NCBI GenBank assembly: GCA_002342065.1
Contig: DDPF01000012.1
Location: 744,001-808,000, forward strand
Reading direction: 5' to 3'
DNA length: 64,000 nucleotides
Source of the DNA: Bacteroidetes bacterium UBA2475
GTDB taxonomy: Bacteria > Bacteroidota > Bacteroidia > B-17B0 > Aurantibacillaceae
Made by a program: the position numbers and the translations under genes. This document shows, piece by piece, positions 1 to 9,283 of the stretch. Each line of letters starts with the position of its first letter. Within the stretch, counting starts at the first letter, position 1. The notes under the pieces are model-generated. The model saw only the letters and a program-made list of their open reading frames with translations, was not told the DNA's origin and did no database searches.

Positions 1-119
1 AAAAACAAGGTTCTTTTGAAAGTTTGTGTTATTTTTATGGAAGCTCTGAGGGCTAATTTTTGTTAAAACAAATTTATACAAGAATTAAAGGATAGCTGGC
101 TAATCAAAAATAAAAATTA

Positions 120-3100
120 ATGAATATGAAATATTTTACTCGCCCCCGATTTATTTTTTTATGTTTCCTCTTTTTAATGAGTTTGCATAATCAATTAAGC
201 TCACACTCTGTGCAAATTGCATATTGTGTTGATTGTAATGGTAACTTAAGAATATTTGTTGAGCATTGGCATGGTACTGCCAACCCAAACACAACAAACA
301 TGACGATCAGTTTGAATGTGAACAACAATGTTACTACTCAAACACAATCCCCTGCCTTTGGTTTAATTAACGTTCCGTTTAGCCAATTACCAGGTTGTGT
401 TACTCCTATTACCTCGGTTGCCGGTTGCCCAGGATCAATGAATACATATAACGATTGGGTAATTTATGATTATACAGGTTTACCGACTGGTCAGCCAATT
501 TCTTTTACAATTATAAGTGGTAATAACTCATTTACATCTGATGGTTGTGGCATGTACCCCTTAACAGTAAACTTTACAATTCCCCCTGGATTAAATAGTG
601 GTGCCCCGGTATCAGTTTGCGCAGGAGCCCAAACCCCTGTATTTGCTGTTCCCGCAGGTTCAAACTGGACCAACTCAAACACTGGCGTTGGTTTAGGTGC
701 CAGCGGAACAGGTCCTATTCCTCCATTTACTGCAGTTGGCCCTGCCACCACTGTAATTTCTTATACAAACTCTTGCGGTGTTACTAACACCACTCTAACC
801 GTTTTACCCTCTATTGTATCCACCTTTAACAATAACTCGGGTCCCGGTGGTGTTTGCTTAGGCACTGCTGTTGCTTTTAACAACACATCGCCAAACTCAA
901 CAACCTGGCAATGGAATTTTGGAAACGCTGCAACATCTAATTTACAAAATCCAACCTATGTTTATCCTGCACCAGGAACATACACCGTTTCATTGACTGT
1001 CTCAAGCGGTACGGCCTCTTGTCCTGGTACAAGCACACAGGTAGTGACCGTCAACCCTTTTCCTGTTCCGGCATTTACGCTGACACCAACATGTGCTAAT
1101 ACACCAACTGTTTCAATAATAAATGGCTCAAATATCCAATTCGGAACAATGGGTTATCAGTGGACAATGGTTGGCGCAAACCCAAATACTTCAACCGCGC
1201 CTGCACCGGTAGTTACATATAGCGCCGCGGGTAATTATAGTGTAAACTTATTACTTACCTCTGCTGCAAACTGTACCGCTACATTAACAAAAACAGTAAC
1301 CATTTTTCCAAAACCAACTATTTCCTTTACAGCTAATCCTGTTTGCAGAGGCTTTGCCAGCGTATTTGTAAATACAAGTAATGTTGCCGCGCCAAGTACC
1401 ATCACTAACTGGTTCTGGGATTTTAATAATGATAATATCACCGATAATACAACCATAGCACCTAATAATACATTTGCTACAGACGGTGTTTTTCTGGTAG
1501 AGTTAAAAGGATTAACAGGTAATGGTTGCAGAGATTCTTTACTCGTTAATATTACCGTACATGCAACGCCAACCGTTGCCTTTAACCCAATAAATAATTG
1601 CGCAAACACAAATATCTTATTGAACAATACATCTGCTATTAACCCTCCATCAACAATTAATACTTTTGCATGGAGTTTTGGTGCCAATGCAACACCGCTT
1701 ACAAGTAATCTGAGCTCTCCACCAAGTTTATCTTATAGCACACCAGGTATAAAAACAATTACATTAGCCCTTACGAGTAATAATAGTTGTACTGCTACTG
1801 CAACACGTACTGTTCAGGTATACGCTGCGCCAACTGCCACGTTTAATGCAAACCCTGTTTGCTCTGGTTTTATAACAACATATACCGATGTTTCTACACC
1901 TGCTGGTAGTATTACAAACTGGGATTGGGATTTTACCAATAACGGAAGCATTGATGCAACAGTACAACATCCAACTAATTTATTTCCTTCATCAGGTAAT
2001 TTTACCACCAGCTTAATTGTCACATCTAACAACGGCTGTAGAGATACGCTCGTTAAAACAGTTACCGTGTTTGGTCGTGCAGTTATAAATTTCGCTCCAA
2101 CCTCTGTTTGTTTTAATACGCCTACCGCTTTTACCAATTCAACTTCTACAACTGTTAACCCAAACACTGCTGCTGTAAGCAGTTGGAGTTGGAACTTTGG
2201 CGCACCGGGTGGTGGCACTTCTACTTTACAAAATCCTATCTTCACCTATACTACACCAATAAACAATACAACAACTTATAGTACTACCTTATTTGCAACA
2301 ACGGCAAATGGCTGTAAAGATTCTTTAACATTACCGGTAACGGTTTACAGTTTGCCAACACCTAACTTTACAGCTGATTCTGTTTGCTTAGGCTCACAAA
2401 CAACATTAACTGACGCCAGCACTAATAACGGAAACCCTTTCTTCTTATTTACATGGGATTTTAATTCTGATAACATAGCGGATCTAACTAATAACTTAAC
2501 CTCATCAACACATGTATTCCCTAATTGGGGTAACACCGTTGTTACTTACACTGTTTATACCTCACCTAATGGTGGCTTGTTACAATGTGGTGATAAGATA
2601 ACCAAAAATATTTGGGTGCACCCAATACCAGCGGCGGCAATAACCTTTACCAATAGGTGTATCGATCTTCAACCAAATTTAATGAGTGGTGGTAGTTCTA
2701 ATTTAGCAGTTGGTACCATAACAAATTATGCGTGGAATTACGGTAATGGAAATTCAAATTTATTAAACCCTATTTCACCAACGTCGTATAGTTATAATCT
2801 TCCAGGCAATTATGTTGTAACATTAACCGTAACATCATTGGTTGGCTGTTCTAATACTTCTACGCAAACTGTTGAAGTTTGGGAAAGGCCTTACGCTAAT
2901 TTTTCTTATAGTAAAGTATGCGCCGGAAAGCAAACTGTTTTAAAAGGAAATCAATTGGCAACAAGTGCTCCAATTTCTACATATCAATGGGATTTTAATA
3001 ATACATTAGCTACCGTTGAATCAACCGGTGGACAGGTTACTTATACTTTTAACGCCGGTGGTTTACAGCCTGTTAATTTGATCGTTACTTCAAACAAAGG

Positions 3101-3968
3101 TTGTGTAAACATAACACCAGGAAATATCTATATTAACTATAACCCTAAACCAAATTTTTATGCGCCTAAACGTGCAGGTTGTACTGATCTTTGCATATCG
3201 ATCTTGGATAGCACTGCAGTTTTAACGGGGCCTGCAAAAAATTCAGATTGGGAATGGAGTTTTGGAAACGGCATGACCAATTTTAGCAGTCAATCAAATA
3301 CTCAATTTACTTGTTTTACAAACTCTTCCAATACAATGGTAAAGGACTATAGTTTAAAACTAATTGTAAGAACGGATAGTGGCTGCGTTGACTCTGTGAA
3401 GAAAGAAAAATATGTTAGGGTTTATCCAAAACCACACGCAGATTTTGATTGGAAAGGTCAAACCGGCGATCTCCTAACTCCTTACATTGCTTTCCAAAAT
3501 ACTTCGATCGGTTATAATAGTTTCCATTGGTACTATAGTGATGGAGTTAATATAACAGACTCTGTAAATCAAAACCCTTTGCATTATTATAATACTGATA
3601 TTCCTCGTGATTTTAATGTTTTTCTTGCTGTAAGGAACCAATATGGTTGTAAAGATACAATTAGCAGGTATGTTGAGATCGGGCCTGAATACACGTTCTA
3701 TATACCAAACACATTTACACCAAATGATGATGGCAACAACGAAACATTTACAGGTACAGGTATTGGCATTAAAGGATATAAAATGTGGATCTACGACCGT
3801 TGGGGTGAGAAATTATATTACACAGAAGACATTAATAAAGGTTGGGATGGCAGCGTAAAAGGCATACAGGATGTTGATAAAGTAGATGTGTATACATATA
3901 GAGCAATTGTTACCGACCTGTGGAATAAAGAGCATGAATATGTTGGACATGTTACCGTTTTGAAATAG
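120..3968 (+). CDS. Giant PKD-repeat secreted protein with T9SS type B sorting domain
   Basis: The 1282-residue product starts with a signal peptide (hydrophobic residues about 11-24). About ten PKD-like modules follow, each marked by a W-x-W-x-F-G or W-D-F motif, at roughly residues 263, 431, 517, 600, 687, 777, 870, 954, 1042 and 1135, many preceded by a VCxG motif. From about residue 1190 comes a gliding-motility-associated C-terminal domain (IPNTFTPNDDG, then YDRWGEK and KGWDG), which in Bacteroidota is the type B signal for export by the type IX secretion system. The protein is therefore inferred to be secreted or cell-surface attached and adhesin-like; no enzymatic domain is visible. 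Two in-frame ATGs (120 and 126) are equally possible starts. It stands alone, ending at a hairpin shared with the convergent gene. Confidence 0.9.
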   Translation: MNMKYFTRPRFIFLCFLFLMSLHNQLSSHSVQIAYCVDCNGNLRIFVEHWHGTANPNTTNMTISLNVNNNVTTQTQSPAFGLINVPFSQLPGCVTPITSVAGCPGSMNTYNDWVIYDYTGLPTGQPISFTIISGNNSFTSDGCGMYPLTVNFTIPPGLNSGAPVSVCAGAQTPVFAVPAGSNWTNSNTGVGLGASGTGPIPPFTAVGPATTVISYTNSCGVTNTTLTVLPSIVSTFNNNSGPGGVCLGTAVAFNNTSPNSTTWQWNFGNAATSNLQNPTYVYPAPGTYTVSLTVSSGTASCPGTSTQVVTVNPFPVPAFTLTPTCANTPTVSIINGSNIQFGTMGYQWTMVGANPNTSTAPAPVVTYSAAGNYSVNLLLTSAANCTATLTKTVTIFPKPTISFTANPVCRGFASVFVNTSNVAAPSTITNWFWDFNNDNITDNTTIAPNNTFATDGVFLVELKGLTGNGCRDSLLVNITVHATPTVAFNPINNCANTNILLNNTSAINPPSTINTFAWSFGANATPLTSNLSSPPSLSYSTPGIKTITLALTSNNSCTATATRTVQVYAAPTATFNANPVCSGFITTYTDVSTPAGSITNWDWDFTNNGSIDATVQHPTNLFPSSGNFTTSLIVTSNNGCRDTLVKTVTVFGRAVINFAPTSVCFNTPTAFTNSTSTTVNPNTAAVSSWSWNFGAPGGGTSTLQNPIFTYTTPINNTTTYSTTLFATTANGCKDSLTLPVTVYSLPTPNFTADSVCLGSQTTLTDASTNNGNPFFLFTWDFNSDNIADLTNNLTSSTHVFPNWGNTVVTYTVYTSPNGGLLQCGDKITKNIWVHPIPAAAITFTNRCIDLQPNLMSGGSSNLAVGTITNYAWNYGNGNSNLLNPISPTSYSYNLPGNYVVTLTVTSLVGCSNTSTQTVEVWERPYANFSYSKVCAGKQTVLKGNQLATSAPISTYQWDFNNTLATVESTGGQVTYTFNAGGLQPVNLIVTSNKGCVNITPGNIYINYNPKPNFYAPKRAGCTDLCISILDSTAVLTGPAKNSDWEWSFGNGMTNFSSQSNTQFTCFTNSSNTMVKDYSLKLIVRTDSGCVDSVKKEKYVRVYPKPHADFDWKGQTGDLLTPYIAFQNTSIGYNSFHWYYSDGVNITDSVNQNPLHYYNTDIPRDFNVFLAVRNQYGCKDTISRYVEIGPEYTFYIPNTFTPNDDGNNETFTGTGIGIKGYKMWIYDRWGEKLYYTEDINKGWDGSVKGIQDVDKVDVYTYRAIVTDLWNKEHEYVGHVTVLK

Positions 3969-4000
3969 AGCTCTCAATACAAAAAAATTGAAATATAAAT

Positions 4001-4032
4001 TTAATGGAGGTCTATTTATAGATCTCCATTAA
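4001..4032. terminator. Bidirectional hairpin between convergent genes
   Basis: Arms TTAATGGAG and CTCCATTAA, extended inward by TCTA/TAGA around a G-T pair, form a 14-bp stem with a 4-nt loop. The left neighbour ends at 3968 and the hairpin contains the last codons and stop of the minus-strand gene ending at 4012. No strong T-tract follows on the plus strand; on the minus strand an AT-rich stretch follows. Confidence 0.55.
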
Positions 4033-4713
4033 AAATCTTCCAAGATCATAATTTACCTCTATCGGCTTATTCTTACCTATAGAAATGTTTATTCCGCTTT
4101 GGGTATTGGTAACATCATTTACATTTTTTTTACCGGAAGGCAATATATAAAAAACCGAAGCAGCATCTTTAGGAAAACTATGATTTTGCCGTTTTGAACG
4201 CTTTGTTGTAAGTGTAATATTATAAAGTTTATAGGGCTCTGTAGCTATCGAGTAATACTTTTTAGCATCAAACTCGATCCTTTTTTGATTGAGATAAAAA
4301 TAGGCCGTATCATTTTGCGCGCGACTTTGATTAAAAATAAATATCCGGTTCTTATTATTTTTCTTTTTATTTTCATGCATGTAATTAACACCTGTAAAAT
4401 ACATTTTTACAGTTATTGACGAGGTGTTTTCATCTTCCGAAAAATTTTCGATAAAATATAAATTAGCCCCCAGTGTTTTTGCTTTTGCTTTAATAAGGTT
4501 ATACCAATGCTCCAGCAAGGTGTTATGGTGTTCTCCTGAAATTTTTACAGTAGCCATAAACTGCAATTTAGATGTATCGCCAACATCTTCTATATACTGC
4601 ATTTCTGTTACAAAATAATCATGCTTATAAGTAGATTGTTTTAATACTTCAAGGCTTTGCGAGAAACAAACCGAAAAAAAGAAATGAAATATTAAAATAC
4701 AAAACCATTTCAT
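4012..4713 (-). CDS. Secreted protein of unknown function
   Basis: The 233-residue product begins with a clear signal peptide (MKWFCILIFHFFFSVCFSQ), so it is probably periplasmic or outer-membrane associated. I do not recognise a family. The mature part looks like a mixed alpha/beta domain to about residue 115, then a basic, Asn/Lys-rich stretch, and a C-terminal region of alternating polar and hydrophobic residues. ATG start. It lies downstream of the peroxiredoxin gene on the same strand, but a good terminator between them (4731-4766) makes co-transcription unlikely. Confidence 0.7.
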   Translation of the reverse strand: MKWFCILIFHFFFSVCFSQSLEVLKQSTYKHDYFVTEMQYIEDVGDTSKLQFMATVKISGEHHNTLLEHWYNLIKAKAKTLGANLYFIENFSEDENTSSITVKMYFTGVNYMHENKKKNNKNRIFIFNQSRAQNDTAYFYLNQKRIEFDAKKYYSIATEPYKLYNITLTTKRSKRQNHSFPKDAASVFYILPSGKKNVNDVTNTQSGINISIGKNKPIEVNYDLGRFLMEIYK

Positions 4714-4730
4714 GTATTGAATGTACTACA

Positions 4731-4766
4731 TAAAATAAAAAAAGCCAAACATTTCTGCCTGGCTTT
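4731..4766 (-). terminator. Rho-independent terminator of the peroxiredoxin gene
   Basis: Read on the minus strand, AAAGCCA (4766-4760) pairs with TGGCTTT (4747-4741) and is followed by a T-rich run, 20 nt after the stop codon of the 2-Cys peroxiredoxin gene. Confidence 0.8.
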
Positions 4767-4785
4767 AAATCGTTTGCTTTAATAA

Positions 4786-5418
4786 TTAGTGTTTGCTTAA
4801 ATAATCTGCTACACCTGCATGCGTATCTTTTAATCCTTCTGCGCCTTTTGTCCAGTTGGCCGGGCAAACCTCTCCATTTTCTTCAAAGAACTGCAAAGCA
4901 TCTACCATACGTAAGGTCTCTTCAACATTTCGTCCTAAAGGAAGATCATTGATCAATTGATGACGAACCGTGCCTTCTTTATCGATCAAATATAAACCCC
5001 TGAATGCGATCATCGGTCCCGTTGCGATCAAATCACCGTCCTCATTAACATCATAATCACCAAACAAAGTACCATAACTAAGCGCAATGGTTTTTGTAGT
5101 ATCGGCAACAATTGGATATGTAACACCTTTAATACCGCCATCTTTTTTTGCCATTTGCAACCAGCCCCAATGACTTTCTTCTGTATCTGTACTGCAACCA
5201 ACTACAGCACAATTACGGCTTTCAAACTCTTTTAATTTTTCCTGAAAAGCATGTAACTCTGTTGGACAAACAAAAGTGAAATCTTTTGGGTAAAAGAAGA
5301 ACACTACATGTTTTTTTCCAAGATATTGGTCTAACGAGAAATCTGATACGATCTCACCACCTTTGATAACTGCACCCGCTCTAAAGAACGGCGCTTTTTT
5401 TCCTACTAAACTTGACAT
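4786..5418 (-). CDS. Typical 2-Cys peroxiredoxin (AhpC/Prx1 class)
   Basis: The 210-residue protein reduces hydrogen peroxide and organic hydroperoxides in the cytoplasm. The peroxidatic cysteine is C51 in FTFVCPTE and the resolving cysteine is C185 in EVCPANW, the arrangement of the dimeric typical 2-Cys class. The substrate-binding Arg lies in the ATGPMIAFRGLYLID region. The GGLG loop seen in overoxidation-sensitive enzymes reads GGIKG here and no terminal YF motif is seen, which suggests a robust bacterial form; this is inference. It is divergent from a second, PrxQ-like peroxiredoxin gene across a 107-nt AT-rich gap, and has its own terminator. Confidence 0.93.
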   Translation of the reverse strand: MSSLVGKKAPFFRAGAVIKGGEIVSDFSLDQYLGKKHVVFFFYPKDFTFVCPTELHAFQEKLKEFESRNCAVVGCSTDTEESHWGWLQMAKKDGGIKGVTYPIVADTTKTIALSYGTLFGDYDVNEDGDLIATGPMIAFRGLYLIDKEGTVRHQLINDLPLGRNVEETLRMVDALQFFEENGEVCPANWTKGAEGLKDTHAGVADYLSKH

Positions 5419-5525
5419 ATGTATAATTTTTAATTGATTTAATATATTGTGTAAAAGTATAAATTACTTTTTAAACGGATTTAAAGTATTATTGTTTAAA
5501 ATTAACCAAGTTAACAATTATTAGT

Positions 5526-5996
5526 ATGAGTATAGAAATTAATAAGCCTGCGCCAGATTTTAAATTATTTAATACTTTAAAAAAAGAGGTGACTTTAAGC
5601 GAAAATAAAGGGAAAAATGTGTTGCTCCTTTTTTTTCCATTGGCATTTACCAGCACTTGCACGGCAGAATTGTGTAATATTCGTGATAATTACGAAATGT
5701 ATAACAGTTTAAATTCAGTGGTTTACGGCATTTCAAACGACTCACTATTTGTACTTGGCAAATTTAAAGAAGAACAAAAGTTAAATTTTGACCTTTTAAG
5801 TGATTTTAATAAAACTGTTTCGGCGGCTTATGATAGTTTATATCCTGAATTTATTTTTGGAATGCAAGGTGTAAGCAAGCGCGCCTCGTTTGTAGTCGAT
5901 AAAAATGGAGTAATTCAATATGCTGAAATACTTGAAAAAGCCGGTGATCTGCCTAACTTTGAAGCTATAAAGGCTTGTTTAGAAAAATTACAATAG
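5526..5996 (+). CDS. Peroxiredoxin, PrxQ/AhpE-like redoxin
   Basis: A 156-residue single thioredoxin-fold peroxidase. FTSTCTAELC places the peroxidatic cysteine at C45 with a second cysteine at C50, the C-x4-C spacing of atypical 2-Cys PrxQ/BCP enzymes, so an intramolecular disulfide is expected. A third cysteine is near the C-terminus (KACLEKLQ). It is likely cytoplasmic because there is no signal peptide. The gene is divergent from the AhpC-type peroxiredoxin and lies 3 nt upstream of rnhB, so the two probably share a transcript. Confidence 0.87.
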   Translation: MSIEINKPAPDFKLFNTLKKEVTLSENKGKNVLLLFFPLAFTSTCTAELCNIRDNYEMYNSLNSVVYGISNDSLFVLGKFKEEQKLNFDLLSDFNKTVSAAYDSLYPEFIFGMQGVSKRASFVVDKNGVIQYAEILEKAGDLPNFEAIKACLEKLQ

Positions 5997-5999
5997 ATC

Positions 6000-6602
6000 T
6001 TGCTTAAGTCATACTTTGATAAAAATTTAGTAGAAGCCGGTTGCGATGAAGCCGGCAGGGGTTGTTTAGCCGGCCCTGTATACGCAGCTGCGGTTATTTT
6101 GCCAAAAAAATACAAGAATAAATGGCTAAACGACAGTAAAAAATTAAGTGATGCCGATCGGTACGAGTTGCGGCCTGAAATTGAAGAGAAAGCATTGGCC
6201 TGGGCTGTAGGAGTTGTCGATCATAAAGAAATTGACGAGATAAATATCTTAAACGCTTCTTTTCTAGGAATGCACCGCGCTGTAGATCAGCTGAAGGTAT
6301 CACCGGAATTGTTATTGATAGATGGTAACCGATTTAAAGTTTACAAAAACATTCCTCATCAATGCATTATTAAAGGCGATGCAAAATTTTTAAGTATAGC
6401 TGCTGCAAGTATACTGGCAAAAACTTACCGCGATGATTTTATGAAAGCTGCTGCTTTAACTCATCCGGAATATAGTTGGGAAAGTAATATGGGTTATCCT
6501 ACAAAAAAACACCGCGAAGCCATAAGGCAGCACGGCGTCACACCAATTCACCGCTTAACTTTTCAGTTATTACCTGCTCAGCTGGAGCTAGAACTAGAGT
6601 AA
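6000..6602 (+). CDS. rnhB: Ribonuclease HII
   Basis: The enzyme cleaves RNA in RNA-DNA hybrids and removes misincorporated ribonucleotides. The 200-residue protein has the DEAGRG motif (D16, E17) plus the other two acidic metal ligands, D108 (LLIDGNR) and D127 (KGDAKFLSIAAASILAK), so the four-carboxylate active site is complete. The start is a TTG 3 nt after the peroxiredoxin stop; no ATG lies before the DEAGRG motif, so TTG is required. The C-terminus (LPAQLELELE) is slightly extended and acidic. Confidence 0.95.
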   Translation: MLKSYFDKNLVEAGCDEAGRGCLAGPVYAAAVILPKKYKNKWLNDSKKLSDADRYELRPEIEEKALAWAVGVVDHKEIDEINILNASFLGMHRAVDQLKVSPELLLIDGNRFKVYKNIPHQCIIKGDAKFLSIAAASILAKTYRDDFMKAAALTHPEYSWESNMGYPTKKHREAIRQHGVTPIHRLTFQLLPAQLELELE

Positions 6603-6630
6603 TCCACAGTGTTTTATGTAAAACTCCTTC

Positions 6631-6657
6631 TTTTAGCAAATTTTTGAAATGCTAAAA
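6631..6657. repeat. Short inverted repeat between rnhB and the next gene
   Basis: TTTTAGCA and TGCTAAAA are perfect 8-bp arms separated by 11 nt. No T-tract follows, so it may be a weak terminator or a protein site upstream of the gene at 6677. Confidence 0.35.
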
Positions 6658-6676
6658 CCTGTATTTTAGTTAACTC

Positions 6677-9283
6677 TTGACCCTTTTAAAAAAAATACTT
6701 TTTGGTTTATTCGTTGTTTCAGCATTAGTATTTGCTGTTTGGGCTTACGTTAATTTAAAAAATAGCAAAAAACCAACCGTAAATGCACTTTCGGTTTTAC
6801 CCGATAACTGTTTGGTGTATTTAAATACTAATGATTTTTTTGAACTAAATAAAAAAATAAATTCACAAAGCTTAATAGCCGATAAACTAAAATTGTTTGG
6901 CGACGTTAATTTATTTTGCAATACAATTCATTCTTTTGATTCTGTTTTTACTGTAAACAGTTTATTAGAAGAAATGGTAAAAAAAGGCAGCATCCATTTT
7001 GCATTATACGAAAACCTAAATTGGATAGCAGCATTTAATATTAAACGCCTTGGTAATCAGGAATTAATAATAAGTGAACTCGCTAAACTTTTAAATGCGC
7101 AAAAAGTAGAAAACGATACTTACACCTTTACTCTAAATAAACGGGATAAATTTTATTTCACTTTAAATTCAGGCGTTGCCATTGTTTCAAATAGTACTGC
7201 TGCTATTGATCTCGCATTAAATAAAACAAATACCAAACTTGAGAAAAGTAAACCCTTTATAGCTTTTAAAAATACATTCGAAGAAAACAGTCTTCTTTCA
7301 ATTTACATTGACCACAAACTTTATGCAAAAAGTAAAGCCGCTACGAAATTAAACTTAACACTTACGTGCAAAACAGGATTTTCGTCAGGAAGTTTTAATA
7401 TTGAACCTTCACGATTAACGCTTAACGGCTATTTAAAACCCGATAGCGCTGAAATTATTTCAGCTTTTTATGACCAAGATCCACAAAGCCCTGATTTTTT
7501 AAATTTGCTGCCAAATAACACCTCTTCTTTCAAAGCTTATGGCTTTAGCTCGTTCGAGAACTTAAATAAACATGTAAGTAAAATAAGTGTTAATACAAAT
7601 AGTAAATTTTGGAAATTAGTAACTGATACTGCTCTTTTTAACATCGAAAATGAGTTTTACCAAAATGCGCAAAACTACCTTGTTAATTTTGAATCAAAGA
7701 TACCTGGAGAAAAATTCGTACTTCTTAAAGTTGCCGATACAACAAAGGCTATTGAACATTTAGGCTTTATGAGTGATTCGCTGATCGATGACGACTCAAC
7801 CTTTATTTACAAATTAAAAAATAAAGGCTTAAAGCAACCATTAAAATTATTCGACACTTTTTATAATGCAGCAACAAATTACGCAGCCATTTATCAATCA
7901 CATTTAATTTTTTCAGAAAATAAAGAAGAATTAATAAGATTACTAATTGATCTTAAAAACGAAACTGCAGTAACCAAAAACGAAAGTTTTATTGTTTATA
8001 AGAATCAAAATCTTTCTGAAGATTTTAATTATTTAATGTATAATGCGCCGAATAAATATAAGCGCGAGATCAGCAACTTCTTCAATTTTAAATTGAACGA
8101 TGGGAAAAACCCCTTTGATAATTTTAAACATTTTTCTTTTTCGATCAGTAACAATAAAAATAATTTCAAGTTCCGTTGGCAATTAATGAATGAAGCCGAA
8201 ATGGTAAATAAAGAACAGAATGTATTGTGGACACTCAATCTTGATGCACCATCCATTATGCAAGCCAATGGTTTTGTAAATCACATTACAAAAGAAAACG
8301 AATTAGCCATACAAGACGAAACAAAAATGTTCTACCTTATAAATGCAAAAGGAACAGTTCTGTGGCAGAAAAAATTGAACGAAAAAATAACATCCAAGAT
8401 CTTTACAGTAGATATTTTTAAGAATAATAAATACCAGTTATTATTCAGCTCTGAAAATTACTTACATTTAATTGACCGTAACGGCAATTATGTGCAAGGC
8501 TACCCGGTTAAATTACCTGCAGCCGCAAGCTCTGAACTTTCAGTATTAGATTATGATAACGACAAAGACTATCGTTTGTTCATTGCCTGCAAAAATAATA
8601 TGATCTATAACTATTCTATTTTTGGTGTAAAGGTAGATAAGTTCGCCACGGTTAAAACCGATGCTGAAGTTACACTGCCTGTTCAATACGCAAAGGTTGG
8701 CTTAAGTGATTATTTAATAACTGCTGATAAAGAAGGAAAGATCTATACTTTTAGTCGCAAAGGCGAGGCGCGGATTGGTTTAAAAAACAAAACAATAGAA
8801 AACTGCTCAGCATTTTATGTTGATGCAACCAATAATATTAATTCAACCTATTTAATTTATATTGATGACAAAAATAATTTGATCAATAAGATCTCTTTCT
8901 CGGATAAAAAAGTAATAGAAAAATTAAGTAATGATATTCAGCTTGCCAGCGTTAAATTCAGTAATGTAGATGATAACAAAGCTATGGATGTGATCATCAC
9001 AAAACCTAATGCAATTTATGCATATAACTTAAATGGCAACTTGTTGTTTGAAAAAGCTGTTGAAAGTGAGCTGAATGAAACTAATTTTTATAGTGACGAA
9101 AGTCATTCATTGTTTTTATCGTTCAGTAATACAAAACAAGAATTAATTTTTTTAGATCAGCTAAAACAAAAATTAAAATCAATTCATGCTACAGCGCAGC
9201 CTTTAATAAGCAATTTATTTAACGACAATAAAAAATATTTAATTGTAACCGATGGCGCGCATTTAAATTGCGTGGCGCTTTAG
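6677..9283 (+). CDS. Large membrane-anchored protein, DUF3352-like with C-terminal propeller-like region
   Basis: The 868-residue product has one N-terminal transmembrane segment (about residues 5-25) and then a large extracytoplasmic part. Residues about 35-500 resemble the DUF3352 type (VLPDNCLVYLNTND, repeated alpha/beta units), and from about 520 the sequence has repeating motifs such as MFYLINAKGTVLWQ, YLHLIDRNGNYVQGYPVKLP and YTFSRKGEARIG that look like blades of a PQQ- or WD-type beta-propeller. Function is unknown; both domain calls rest on motif impression. TTG start, chosen because upstream ATG codons are closed by stops. Its stop codon interlocks with that of the convergent purM. 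Confidence 0.72.
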   Translation: MTLLKKILFGLFVVSALVFAVWAYVNLKNSKKPTVNALSVLPDNCLVYLNTNDFFELNKKINSQSLIADKLKLFGDVNLFCNTIHSFDSVFTVNSLLEEMVKKGSIHFALYENLNWIAAFNIKRLGNQELIISELAKLLNAQKVENDTYTFTLNKRDKFYFTLNSGVAIVSNSTAAIDLALNKTNTKLEKSKPFIAFKNTFEENSLLSIYIDHKLYAKSKAATKLNLTLTCKTGFSSGSFNIEPSRLTLNGYLKPDSAEIISAFYDQDPQSPDFLNLLPNNTSSFKAYGFSSFENLNKHVSKISVNTNSKFWKLVTDTALFNIENEFYQNAQNYLVNFESKIPGEKFVLLKVADTTKAIEHLGFMSDSLIDDDSTFIYKLKNKGLKQPLKLFDTFYNAATNYAAIYQSHLIFSENKEELIRLLIDLKNETAVTKNESFIVYKNQNLSEDFNYLMYNAPNKYKREISNFFNFKLNDGKNPFDNFKHFSFSISNNKNNFKFRWQLMNEAEMVNKEQNVLWTLNLDAPSIMQANGFVNHITKENELAIQDETKMFYLINAKGTVLWQKKLNEKITSKIFTVDIFKNNKYQLLFSSENYLHLIDRNGNYVQGYPVKLPAAASSELSVLDYDNDKDYRLFIACKNNMIYNYSIFGVKVDKFATVKTDAEVTLPVQYAKVGLSDYLITADKEGKIYTFSRKGEARIGLKNKTIENCSAFYVDATNNINSTYLIYIDDKNNLINKISFSDKKVIEKLSNDIQLASVKFSNVDDNKAMDVIITKPNAIYAYNLNGNLLFEKAVESELNETNFYSDESHSLFLSFSNTKQELIFLDQLKQKLKSIHATAQPLISNLFNDNKKYLIVTDGAHLNCVAL

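Noticed and set aside
1235..1687. Minus-strand open frame inside the first giant gene
   Set aside because: It is antisense to PKD modules whose composition keeps stops rare; no start context or family resemblance.
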